Assembly (NCBI GenBank): GCA_910575835.1
Contig: CAJTGB010000002.1
Location: 172,016-236,015 of the forward strand
Direction of reading: 5' to 3'
DNA length: 64,000 nucleotides
From: Lachnospiraceae bacterium
Lineage (GTDB): Bacteria > Bacillota > Clostridia > Lachnospirales > Lachnospiraceae
Part shown: one piece after another, positions 49,238 to 57,638 of the stretch
Numbering within the stretch: position 1 is the stretch's first letter
Layout: each line of letters starts with the position of its first letter
Notes under the pieces: model-generated
The model's input: the letters and a program-made list of their open reading frames with translations, nothing else
What the model was told of the DNA's origin: nothing
The model's database searches: none
Position numbers and translations under genes: made by a program

Positions 49238-49729
49238 GTGAAAGAATCAGAACTGATAGGGAGAGTACATTCTGCTGTCTACCATCAGTGCCAGCAGAGG
49301 GGATATGCAGCCCCGGCTGACGTGCTGGTTGACGTAGGAGTGCTGCCTAAACAGAAATATGAGGACTGGAGATTCGGGAAAGTGCGGTATCTGGAAGCGG
49401 CCTGCACATGCAATTTGAGAAAACTCTCTTTTATTATGAAACAGATCCGTTCCTATGCAAAGAAATCCAATTTAAAACCGTCATTCTGCTACTATAAGCG
49501 GTGGGGCGTAAAGAAAAAACATGGGCATAGGCCGGTAATCCCCTTACGTTTTAGCAAAAGCGGTAATCCGGGAATTGAAAAAGCCTATGCAACACACTAT
49601 GTGGATTTGGGAAGGGCAGAGCTGCTAAAAAAGGAAAAGACGGAGAAGGCTGCAGCAATCCAGGCAGGAAGATTGGATAAGACGTCAGGTATGCCAGAAA
49701 TGAATATTTCCGAAAACAACAATGATTGA
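49238..49729 (+). CDS. Conserved mobile-element hypothetical protein
   Basis: A 163-residue protein of a common Lachnospiraceae accessory family without known function. VLPKQKYEDWRFGKVRYLEA and SFIMKQIRSYAKK are typical, and the second half is basic (RWGVKKKHGH, RFSKSGN). GTG at 49238 is preferred since GGAGGG is just upstream. It may bind nucleic acids. It overlaps the region of the next gene by little or none. Confidence 0.6.
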   Translation: MKESELIGRVHSAVYHQCQQRGYAAPADVLVDVGVLPKQKYEDWRFGKVRYLEAACTCNLRKLSFIMKQIRSYAKKSNLKPSFCYYKRWGVKKKHGHRPVIPLRFSKSGNPGIEKAYATHYVDLGRAELLKKEKTEKAAAIQAGRLDKTSGMPEMNISENNND

Positions 49730-49746
49730 TAAAATGGGGAAAGCGG

Positions 49747-50382
49747 ATGGAAAAAGAAACGGATAAAAGATATAAAGTTATGAAAACGATTATGGATGCC
49801 CTGGAAAATATTTTATGTTCTTATCAGGGCAGGGGGCATCTGTCTGTATATACCGACCTGGATTCCCTTGCGCTGTTCGCAAGCCTTGTGGCATACGGCC
49901 AGATACAGGTGGAAGATTACCAGTATGACTATGATGATGGCATCCGGGAGGATGGGGAAGCTGTCCGGATTTATCAGGAGCTTGTCCCTCAGACAAGATG
50001 GCGTGTCGGGCAGCGTACGCAGATAGAAGCGATACGGATGAATGCTTTGAAGCAGTTTGCAGGTATGGGTACGCCGGTATTTGAAGAACAGATTTATTAT
50101 AAAGACACCGCCTCTGTTCTGGTATGCGGGGAAATCCTGCCTTATGAGGTTTTCCAGTTATTTACGGATGTGGCAGAAGTGAAAAAATTATATGTTTTCC
50201 CATACCCTTTCCGGGATAGATGGGAAAGGCTGCTTTATTTTTCTTTTGAGCCGACAGAAGCGGCGTTAGAGGAAATGAGGAAGTACATGGAAAAGAAATG
50301 GGAAGAGATGTACCGGACGATAAGGGAGAACGATAAGAGTTTTGACGCGGTCATACCAAAAGTTGAAAAGTGGGAAGGGTAA
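49747..50382 (+). CDS. Hypothetical protein
   Basis: A 211-residue protein that I do not recognise. It is acidic and mixed alpha/beta, with DLDSLALFASLVAYGQI, a Tyr/Asp-rich stretch (EDYQYDYDDG) and a C-terminal helix (EEMRKYMEKKWEEMYRTI). It starts 18 bases after the previous gene's stop, so the two are an operon. Confidence 0.5.
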   Translation: MEKETDKRYKVMKTIMDALENILCSYQGRGHLSVYTDLDSLALFASLVAYGQIQVEDYQYDYDDGIREDGEAVRIYQELVPQTRWRVGQRTQIEAIRMNALKQFAGMGTPVFEEQIYYKDTASVLVCGEILPYEVFQLFTDVAEVKKLYVFPYPFRDRWERLLYFSFEPTEAALEEMRKYMEKKWEEMYRTIRENDKSFDAVIPKVEKWEG

Positions 50383-50393
50383 ACTTTTGATAG

Positions 50394-50436
50394 CCTGAGA
50401 TTCTTTACGCGAAGAATCTCAGGACTTCTTTTTCTG
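50394..50436 (+). terminator. Terminator between convergent genes
   Basis: CCTGAGATTCTT (50394-50405) pairs perfectly with AAGAATCTCAGG (50412-50423), followed by a T-rich tail. It ends the rightward pair and separates it from the leftward ParA fusion gene. Confidence 0.82.
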
Positions 50437-50445
50437 TTGTCAGGA

Positions 50446-51315
50446 TTAAGAAATATCGGTGCCTTTCTCTTTTTCCTTCTGTCTGCTGTGCGGCCTGCCT
50501 AAGATCATATCTATATTGGAGCAGACTGTATTCAATTCTTTTTGGTAATCCCGGTAGTAATGGTAGGTTTTCTGTATTTCTTTTTTCTGCCGCAGAAGAT
50601 TTTCTTTTTCCGCTTTCAGCAGTTTCATGGAGGGAAGCCTGCCGTCTGCAGACTGGCCTTTCAGGAATTTCCGTGCAGCTTCATAGAGGGCAATCTCTGT
50701 CGGATGTTCCTGCCGGAACTGCCCTTTGTTCTTTGCTTTATAAAACTGCTGGTAGACAGATTTATTGGCAAGGTATTGGCCGGTGTAATGGATCTGTTCA
50801 TTAACCTTCCGGATTTTATCTTCTACAGATTTCAAATCCTTCCTGGAAGCGGAAGCATAGTTCTTAATCTCTGAAAAAGAATCTTGCAGAGAATCCCTCG
50901 TATCGTAACCATGTTCCTGTATATAAGCGACAGTCTTAGCCATTTCTTTTAGATTGGAAAGTTTTACTTTATTGGCATAGGCGGCGCTCTGCTGTGCTTT
51001 CACGCAAGTCTGCAGGTCAGTCACAAGCCGCAGGTCAGATCTGACAAACAGGTCTATCCCTTCCTCATGGTGTAGGATACCTTCCCCCGGCTCTACTTCC
51101 TCGTCATTGATTAAGTTCCCCATAATGGTTGCAAGCGTGACTTCCAGACTGTCCGGCTCTGTAAAGCCTAAACTTGCGGTCAGACTGCCCTGTGCGTCCG
51201 CATCAATCAAAAGCACTTTATTTCCCTGTTTTGCAAGTCCTATTCCTAAATTGCCTGTTGTGGTGGTCTTTCCCACTCCGCCTTTCTGGTTTGCGATTGC
51301 GATTATTTTACACAT
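50446..51315 (-). CDS. ParA-relaxase chimeric ORF
   Basis: A 289-residue fusion. Residues 1-88 are a ParA/Soj ATPase start with deviant Walker [11 protein letters not shown] and the [14 protein letters not shown] segment. From about residue 90 the sequence changes to the C-terminal half of a relaxase of conjugative elements: [36 protein letters not shown], then a long helical tail ([12 protein letters not shown]). The ParA Walker B and the rest are missing. A deletion between two leftward genes most likely joined them in frame, near 51051. GACCTG occurs twice at the seam. Confidence 0.85.
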   Translation of the reverse strand: MCKIIAIANQKGGVGKTTTTGNLGIGLAKQGNKVLLIDADAQGSLTASLGFTEPDSLEVTLATIMGNLINDEEVEPGEGILHHEEGIDLFVRSDLRLVTDLQTCVKAQQSAAYANKVKLSNLKEMAKTVAYIQEHGYDTRDSLQDSFSEIKNYASASRKDLKSVEDKIRKVNEQIHYTGQYLANKSVYQQFYKAKNKGQFRQEHPTEIALYEAARKFLKGQSADGRLPSMKLLKAEKENLLRQKKEIQKTYHYYRDYQKELNTVCSNIDMILGRPHSRQKEKEKGTDIS

Positions 51316-51334
51316 GATAATTCTCCTTTGCTTT

Positions 51335-51514
51335 CTACTGGTTTTCTTTTACGTTGCTTTTCCTGACTTCCACATAAGTCCTGTAATATTTCTTTGTCCC
51401 TTTGTTTGGGAACATATCGGAAAACTCCGTCACTTCGATTATCGGATTCCTCTGTAAAATCTTCCCGAACCACTTAATATCGTTCTTTGTTCCCATAAGC
51501 CTGACTTTTAACAT
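51335..51514 (-). CDS. DUF3970-type small protein
   Basis: A 59-residue protein with [19 protein letters not shown] and [14 protein letters not shown], typical of DUF3970-like proteins of conjugative elements. ATG at 51514 overlaps the TGA of the upstream frame (TGATG), so translation is probably coupled. Function unknown. Confidence 0.65.
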   Translation of the reverse strand: MLKVRLMGTKNDIKWFGKILQRNPIIEVTEFSDMFPNKGTKKYYRTYVEVRKSNVKENQ

Positions 51515-52217
51515 CAATCTCGTCCTCCAAGCATGGCGTACAAGTTGTGGTTATATGTTACATATTCCGGATAACGAATCTGTACCGCCTGCCAAAAATA
51601 AGGCGCATAGGCACAGCAGAACAGTTCTTCCACTGTGTACCGTCTGCACTCGTCCACCTGTTCCTGCAAAGGCGGGCTATGTATTCGTTCCTGTCCTTGC
51701 AGCTGGCGGCAAGGTCATTGAGGATAAGGGCAAAGTTTGTCATGCACACGGAAACTTCTTTCTCCATGAGGGCGTTGGCGATACACCCGGCGAAATAGCT
51801 TTTGCCTGTGCCTGCCATGCCCCATAACAGATAGCCGATATTCCCGGCTTTCATTTCTTCCCAACACTCTACATAGGCATAGGCTTTGTGCATTTAGGGG
51901 CATTTCCCGTTGTCGTTTTCAAACGTCCATTCCCGCATAGCCGGGTCGGTGAAGCCTATTCGTTTCAGCCGTTCCACTTCCTCCCGGTGCTTGTATTCCC
52001 GGTGGCTGGCTTCCAGCGTTTCCCGGCGTTTTCTCTGGCAGTCACATTCTTTGGGGTGTCGGTCACGTCCGAAAAAGGTCTTGCCCTCCGGGAAGCAGGC
52101 TTCTTTGGGCTGGCGGCAGCTCCCGCAATATAAAAGCCCGTCCTCCCCGATATAGTCCTCCGGCTCTGCTTTCTGTGCCGTGGCAAGCCGAAAAATAGCG
52201 TTATCATAATCACTCAT
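51514..52217 (-). pseudogene. DnaC/IstB-like helicase-loader gene, interrupted and fused
   Basis: The N-terminal part (to 51894) has Cys pairs (CGSC, CDC) and ends FENDNGKCP at a TAA (codon 51896-51894); the same frame resumes MHKAYAYVECWEEM and has Walker A GMAGTGKSY and LILNDLAAS. After about RLCR (near 51660) the frame no longer matches a DnaC protein. A different frame from about 51665 to 51514 ends VEELFCCAYAPYFWQAV and NLYAMLGGRD, the tail of another gene. So there is a nonsense codon and a second deletion junction. Confidence 0.7.
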
Positions 52218-52280
52218 AAAATCGTTCCTCCTTGTTCATGGTCTTTTACGCCCTGTTTACGGGGCGTTGTATTTATGCTG

Positions 52281-53059
52281 TCAAAGGCTTTCGCCCTCTT
52301 TGTAGGAATAATCGGGGATTCCTTTTTTCGGTTTCTCCTTTGCCCTGTCATCAGCCGCCCAACGCCGGATAGTGGCGGCATGGTTCTTGTATTTCTTGCC
52401 GCTGGAAGCGATATAGCCGGATAAGCGGTCTATGTAATATTCCCATTTGCCGGGAAGTTCCTCTTGCAGCTCCGCAAGCTCTTTTTCTGACAGAATGACG
52501 TTTTTGTATCTGCCAAAAGGGGCGGGGGCGGTCTGTCCTTTCTTTAGCTCTCCCTCTCTCTTTATCTCTAACTCTATATCTCTAACTCTATATCTATCTC
52601 TTTCTCTATCTCTATCTCTGGTGGACAAATGTCCGCCCCGTCTGGTGGACGTTTGTCCGCCACGGCTTCCGGCAATGCCTTTTGCTCCTGCAAAGCCAGC
52701 CTTGCACGGCGTTTCCTCTCCCCCTCGGTAGAGGACTGACCGATTAGGAGTTCTATGTTGCTCATGTACAAAGCCCCGTTCTGCAAGGGTTCTACAAGCC
52801 CCAGTTTCATAAAAATCTGCAAAGCCCTTTCCACTGTGCCGACTTGCTGGCGGGTGATGGTGGCTATCATCTGTGCGGTGTAGGGGATATTCTCGGCAAG
52901 CTGAAGCTTTCCCCCGTTTTTCAGCGATTTTAGGTACATCTTCAAGAGAATGTTTGAGTAGAGCATACCGTCCTGCATACTTTCCAGCAGCACGATAGCC
53001 TCCTCGTCAAAATAGCTCTCTTTCAGCTTTAGGTAGTAATATTTGCGGTTGTCTGCCAT
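52281..53059 (-). pseudogene. Replication organizer gene with frameshift in a repeat tract
   Basis: The N-terminal frame (53059-52574) encodes a phage replisome organizer-type domain (YYYLKLKESYFDEEAIVLLESM) followed by a linker; the C-terminal frame (52628-52281) encodes YKNVILSEKELAELQEELPG and SGYIASSGKKYKNHAATIRRWA, the usual second domain. The two overlap in an AGAGAT-type hexanucleotide tract (about 52560-52622) that encodes Glu/Ile or Arg/Asp repeats. A one-base deletion, or -1 ribosomal shifting, would link them. Confidence 0.75.
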
Positions 53060-53172
53060 TCGTTCCTCCTTTGGTCTGTTTTGGGCTTCTGTTACGCTTT
53101 AGAACGCCGTTTTTGGGGGGTAAAGGATATAAATATCGTCTACCCGTTAAGGGCGGTCAAAAAAGCCTTGAT

Positions 53173-53559
53173 TTACGGGGGTTTGGAATATCCTAAAGCG
53201 TGACATTTATCCCTCTGTTTCCGCTTGCGCTGTGCGGCTTTGATTCTTTTCATGCGTCCGGCGCAATCCGGGCAGTATTTCCCACGGTTTGACTTGGGGA
53301 GAAAATACCCGCCGCACTCGGTACAGCGTTTCCTGTCTGCCCGGTGGAGTAGGGCGGCTTCCAGTTTCCCGTCCAGCGGCAGCACGGCGGCTATGAACCA
53401 GCGGCATATAAGCGAATAGCTGATACTCTGGACGCATACGCAAGGCTCGCCGTTATCCAGCACAATGCAGTTGCCGTTATCGTAGTTGCAGCACTCATGT
53501 ACAAGACGGCGGGCGGCTCTGTACTGCTGGTAGTCCATGTAGGGGCGTTTACCGTTCAT
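53173..53559 (-). CDS. Cysteine-rich VLP domain protein
   Basis: A 128-residue protein with a Cys-rich N-terminal domain (HECCNYDNGNCIVLDNGEPC) and a zinc-ribbon-like end (CTECGGYFLPKSNRGKYCPDC), then a basic tail. It is the cysteine-rich VLP family carried by mobilizable elements. ATG at 53559 overlaps the relaxase stop and has AAAGGGGCGGG upstream. Function unknown; zinc binding is likely. Confidence 0.8.
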   Translation of the reverse strand: MNGKRPYMDYQQYRAARRLVHECCNYDNGNCIVLDNGEPCVCVQSISYSLICRWFIAAVLPLDGKLEAALLHRADRKRCTECGGYFLPKSNRGKYCPDCAGRMKRIKAAQRKRKQRDKCHALGYSKPP

Positions 53560-55189
53560 TTTCCCGCCCCTTTCCCCGTTCCGGCTCCCGGCGCAATATT
53601 TTGTCAAGGTTGCCCTTTACGGTCTGCAATTCCCGGACGCTTGCTTTCTTCTCCCGGTACTCGTTGTAAAGGCTGTTCTTCTCCCTTGTAAGCTGTTCAA
53701 TCTCCGCTTGTAGGGCTTTGGACGCTGGCAGCTTTTGGATTCCCTGTGCCTTGAAATACCGGGCGGCAGATTCGGAAATGATAAATTCGCTTTCGTGCTG
53801 CTCCCGGTAGGCTTTTCGGGCTTTCTCCGTTTTCTGCGCCCGCAGTCCGGCACGGGCGGGCTTGGTCTTGATGTACGCCAATAGCTGTTTCTGCAAGTCC
53901 TTTTTCTCCTGCAAGGTGCTTTCCACGGTTTTCAGTTTCCCGGTCGCTTCATGCAGTCCGGCACTGGCAGCGGCAAGGGCGGCTTCCAGTTCCTCCGGGG
54001 AAGAAAAGCCGGATTCCTCGTATATGCTCATGGTCGCCGCCATTTGCTTTAGGTTGTGGACAGCCGCCCAGCGGTCATATCCTATGCCCTTGCCCTCGGC
54101 TCGCTTGGCTTCCCGGTCTACCATGCGCTGTACGCTGTCTTGTTTCGGGGCGTTTATGGCGGCTTTGTTGCACTGTAAACGGTCTTTTATGCTGCGGGGG
54201 TATTCCTGCTTGGGTAGGGGCTTTTCGGCGGCTCTGGCGGCGTTCTGTGCGTTTTGGGTGAGTGTTTCCAGTACGGCGGCACGGTCAAAATCATCACCCA
54301 GTTTCCGGGCGGTGATGGGCTTCGTCCTGTCCGGAGTGAGATACGATAATCTCCCCCGGCTCTCCTTGACGGTCACGCCCTGTTGTAGCAGCTTCCCGGA
54401 AAAATCTTCAAAGGTAACGGCAGAGGACAGGGCGGCTCGGATTGTGCGCCTTAATTTCTCCTTGTCGGTTTCAAATTTTGTAAGTTTGGGCGGTTCGCCT
54501 GTGGCGGCAAGGGAAGCGTTCTCTTTATCCAGTGCGGCTTGTCCTTTCCGCTTTGCCCAATACTCACGCTCGGTAATGCGGTTCTTGCTCCCATGCAATA
54601 AGTCAATCTGATAGAGGTTTTCCCGGTGGCACATCTCCATGACTTCCGCTTTGAAATATTCCATAGCTGCGTCCGTACAGCGGTGTTTGCAGCCCTCCCT
54701 TGTGTCGGCTGGTCTTTCCATGTACGGCAATAGCGGCACTTCGGCAATCCGCAAGCTGTTTATGACGATATGCACATGAATGTTGCCGCTGTGGTTATGC
54801 CCGTCTGGGTGAGTACAAACAAGGGCTTGGTGTCCGGGAAAATGCTCTTTACAAAACTGCTCGCCCAACACTTGCGCCCGGTCTACGGTCAAGCTGTTGT
54901 CTGATGCGTCACGGGGGTCAAAGCTGATGATATAGTGGTGGCTCTTTACGTCCTCCCGCTTCTGGTTCTTGCCGTATTTGAGATTGGAGCGCATACAGGC
55001 GATTGCAAAATCTTCATCACCGCAATTCAGAGAGGAAATGAGATAGCCTGTCCTCGGAACTATCTGCCCGTTTTTATCCAGCGTGGGCTTCATGGTAAAT
55101 TCGTCATGCTCAAAGGTTAGGTACTGCTCGGCAGCTCCATAGTCGGCATTTTTAGAGCTGATATGTTTGAATGTTGCCAACGGCTTCAC
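53549..55189 (-). CDS. Relaxase/mobilization protein (MobA/VirD2-like)
   Basis: A 546-residue relaxase that nicks oriT and leads the strand into the recipient. N-terminal domain: FKHISSKNADYGAAEQYL with a Tyr, then the metal-binding histidines in SGNIHVHIVINS. The C-terminal half is helical and charged (about 330-540). It overlaps mobC by 38 bases, and both are intact although neighbours are broken, so the element could still be mobilised in trans. Confidence 0.9.
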   Translation of the reverse strand: MKPLATFKHISSKNADYGAAEQYLTFEHDEFTMKPTLDKNGQIVPRTGYLISSLNCGDEDFAIACMRSNLKYGKNQKREDVKSHHYIISFDPRDASDNSLTVDRAQVLGEQFCKEHFPGHQALVCTHPDGHNHSGNIHVHIVINSLRIAEVPLLPYMERPADTREGCKHRCTDAAMEYFKAEVMEMCHRENLYQIDLLHGSKNRITEREYWAKRKGQAALDKENASLAATGEPPKLTKFETDKEKLRRTIRAALSSAVTFEDFSGKLLQQGVTVKESRGRLSYLTPDRTKPITARKLGDDFDRAAVLETLTQNAQNAARAAEKPLPKQEYPRSIKDRLQCNKAAINAPKQDSVQRMVDREAKRAEGKGIGYDRWAAVHNLKQMAATMSIYEESGFSSPEELEAALAAASAGLHEATGKLKTVESTLQEKKDLQKQLLAYIKTKPARAGLRAQKTEKARKAYREQHESEFIISESAARYFKAQGIQKLPASKALQAEIEQLTREKNSLYNEYREKKASVRELQTVKGNLDKILRREPERGKGRENER

Positions 55190-55547
55190 CTACTTTCTGC
55201 AAGACTTCAAACTTCAAGGCGGCAAGCTCCGCTGTGGCGGCTCGTACCTCTTGGGAGAGAGCGTTGTAAGGTGCGCCGTACTCATTCAGACAGCGGGCAA
55301 TCTGATTCAGATTCCCGCCGATTTTCCCGTACTCGGCTGTGAGTTTCCCAACGGCAGAAAGCAATTCATCATTGACCGGGGAAACGGTAATGACCGGGCA
55401 TATCCTTGACTTGGTTAAGGCTTGCCGGATAAACTCGGCTTGGCTCATTTTGCAGAGGGTGACACGCTCGGAAAACTCGGCGTATTCTTCCCCGGTCAAG
55501 CGTGTCTTGATTACCCGGTGGCGGTGGGGCGTGTTGTATCTTTTCAT
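55152..55547 (-). CDS. MobC-type relaxosome accessory protein
   Basis: A 131-residue protein with an N-terminal ribbon-helix-helix region (HRVIKTRLTGEEYAEFSERV) and MobC-type block (GGNLNQIARCLNEYGAP). ATG at 55547 with AGGAGG upstream; the longer open frame has no support. It binds oriT with the relaxase. Confidence 0.88.
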   Translation of the reverse strand: MKRYNTPHRHRVIKTRLTGEEYAEFSERVTLCKMSQAEFIRQALTKSRICPVITVSPVNDELLSAVGKLTAEYGKIGGNLNQIARCLNEYGAPYNALSQEVRAATAELAALKFEVLQKVGEAVGNIQTYQL

Positions 55548-56044
55548 GGCTGTGAACCTCCTTTCGTGGGTGGATTTTTTCAAGCGGCGCAAGCCGCAAA
55601 AAGGCGGGCTTGGGATGGCAACCCCAACAAGATTCCCATAGGACAAAATGAGCCGGTAGGCGAAATTTGGTACTGTGGTAGAATCTTGCTCTAAGAAAGT
55701 GGCGGCTTCCTCTGTGTAGGCTTCTGTCAATACCTTTAGTGCCGCAAGCGGGGATTTTACCAAAGCTGCGGAAACATTTCTCCCTCTGATACCTACAAAC
55801 CCGCAAAATGCAAAATGGACGTTGATTTGCGGAAATTTCCCCTTATTCCTTACAACACCACGCAAGCCGGAATAGGCGGGAATTTTCAGAAATTTCTTTC
55901 TATCCCCTTTGTACGGCATAATACCGACGATTTTTGAAAATGCCAAAAATGGACGCAAAAAAACAGGAAACCTTTTCTTGATTTCCTGTCTTGGTGTGCC
56001 GTTTTATGTAGCGGCGGTTATTCAGTTTTTAGCTGGCTGCAATT
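55548..56044 (-). other. Untranslated region before mobC, possible oriT
   Basis: Nearly 500 bases with no credible gene. On the minus strand CAAGCCCGC/GCGGCTTG forms a hairpin with one bulge (about 55585-55615), the kind of dyad seen at oriT just ahead of mob genes. No nick-site consensus can be assigned by eye. Confidence 0.35.
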
Positions 56045-56719
56045 CTACAAACTTGAAGTTGTGCAAGGGATTTTTGAAAATGCGCAGAAAACTAGCAACA
56101 AAGCCAAACTTTGTTGTCCCCAATCAAACACACCATTGATTATGGCATTAGCAGGTAAAACGGTTGCAACCATAATTGAAATTCCCATAAACAAAAGCGG
56201 ATTTATCAGCACCCATCTTTTCTTTCCCCATGTTCCTTTTATCGCAACACAAAATATAATAATTGATAAAATTATAAAACTTATTGCAGCCAAAAATGCA
56301 ACACAGATGAATGTAGTAAAAAAGCGTTCACTAATCCACTTAGCTAATACTATATTCTCTTCTGCTAGTTGATTATATAGCCATGCGGATATTGCGAATA
56401 CACAATGGTATAATGTTCCTACAGAGACAAATACAATAGATGCTATAAAAAACAGTTTATCATATTTACCGACTTTTTCTTTGAGTAAAACAGATATAGC
56501 GTAAAACCCGCAAAACATTAAAAGAAGTGCAATCACGCCCAATAATCCGCCTATAATGAACCTAATAGACGTAGCATTTGACCATTCTTCTGAAAATGCA
56601 GGAAAAAGATGAAAAATCCCCACTTTTTCCATAGGGTAAAAGCAACCCAATAACATATCTCCGCAGAAGCAAAGTAGGCTTCCTGCGATTGCAATATAGA
56701 ACAGTTTTTTTATTGTCAT
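56045..56719 (-). CDS. Membrane protein, DUF6796-like
   Basis: A 224-residue protein with about seven hydrophobic segments (about 5-25, 52-76, 86-112, 130-155, 165-190, 195-215), starting LFYIAIAGSLLCFCGDMLL. I believe it is of the DUF6796 group. GGAGG lies four bases before ATG. The last 15 residues may come from flanking sequence. Function unknown; probably cargo. Confidence 0.55.
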   Translation of the reverse strand: MTIKKLFYIAIAGSLLCFCGDMLLGCFYPMEKVGIFHLFPAFSEEWSNATSIRFIIGGLLGVIALLLMFCGFYAISVLLKEKVGKYDKLFFIASIVFVSVGTLYHCVFAISAWLYNQLAEENIVLAKWISERFFTTFICVAFLAAISFIILSIIIFCVAIKGTWGKKRWVLINPLLFMGISIMVATVLPANAIINGVFDWGQQSLALLLVFCAFSKIPCTTSSL

Positions 56720-56909
56720 AGCGCCTCCGTTTTTTTAACAAAAATTCATGTTCATCGGATTACTCTGTTTTTTCTTCCTTTTGACTTTTCTTCCTTTGAA
56801 CCAAAATGTGAAATTAACGTTCCATGCTGAACTTTGTCACTTTGTTAATTACTCCCACTTTGTCTGTGCTTTATTATATATCCGTTTTCCCAAAAATGAA
56901 AGCGATTTC

Positions 56910-57122
56910 TTATACTTCCTGTTCATCAAAACGGAACTTGAATAATGCGGCAACAAGCCGGGATTTTATGCTGTCCTCGGTATCCCTGTCGATATGCCCG
57001 TTTTCAATGGCGGCAATTCGGATTCGCTTGCTGTAATGACGTAAAACCTCGTCCACGGCTTCCGGCTCTCCGCTGGTCGCCCGGACAATCGTTTCATAGG
57101 GCAAAAGATTCGGATTTCCCAT
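56910..57122 (-). CDS. Small HTH protein (Tn916-type)
   Basis: A 70-residue protein beginning MGNPNLLPYETIVRATSGEP, with LRHYSKRIRIAA, the helix-turn-helix partner of Tn916-like sigma factors. It overlaps the sigma gene by 29 bases. The pair usually controls transposon or transfer genes. Confidence 0.82.
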   Translation of the reverse strand: MGNPNLLPYETIVRATSGEPEAVDEVLRHYSKRIRIAAIENGHIDRDTEDSIKSRLVAALFKFRFDEQEV

Positions 57123-57552
57123 GCGAAAGCACCTCCATTTTCCTTTGCAGGAGTTTTAACGTCCTGCGGATTATATACCCGGTCGTACTCCGGCAGCGTC
57201 CGTACATTTTCCCGATTTCCTGTTGTGTATAATCCCCGAAAAGGTAAAGGAATATGATTTCCCGGTTTCTCTCCGGCAAGGATAACAGGGCGGCGGCAAG
57301 CTCCCCATTGGTGAGGATAACGGTCTGACCGCATATCGTTATAGGGTATTCTTCATAAGGTGCTTCAAAATATTTGTCTGTTGTGCCTAAAGGGTAAAAC
57401 TTTTCTTCTGTGAGGTATTCAAGGGATATTTCTTTCTGCCGCCGTCTGCTCCTGTCACGCCATGCGTTGAGTGCTGCATAGCGTATGACGGTCTTGCAAA
57501 AGCCGTTGAATGTATACATGATGTGTTCCTTGTATGCTTCTGTGCAAGGCAT
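57094..57552 (-). CDS. Sigma-70-like factor of mobile element
   Basis: A 152-residue protein with a region-2-like start (MYTFNGFCKTVIRYAALNAW) and a region 4 HTH (LLSLPERNREIIFLYLFGDY, QQEIGKMYGRCRSTTGYII). It matches the sigma factors of Tn916 and related elements. ATG at 57552 with AAAGGGGG upstream. No xis or integrase follows, in contrast with Tn916. Confidence 0.82.
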   Translation of the reverse strand: MPCTEAYKEHIMYTFNGFCKTVIRYAALNAWRDRSRRRQKEISLEYLTEEKFYPLGTTDKYFEAPYEEYPITICGQTVILTNGELAAALLSLPERNREIIFLYLFGDYTQQEIGKMYGRCRSTTGYIIRRTLKLLQRKMEVLSHGKSESFAL

Positions 57553-57638
57553 AGGTGATTTCCCCCTTTCTCCCACATGGGCGTTTTATGGTTGACAGTT
57601 ACATTTAATAATTCAGAGAAATAACAGCACGTAGTCTG

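Noticed and set aside
55152..55958. 268-codon version of mobC
   Set aside because: The first 137 codons do not resemble any protein, and AGGAGG fits the internal ATG at 55547.
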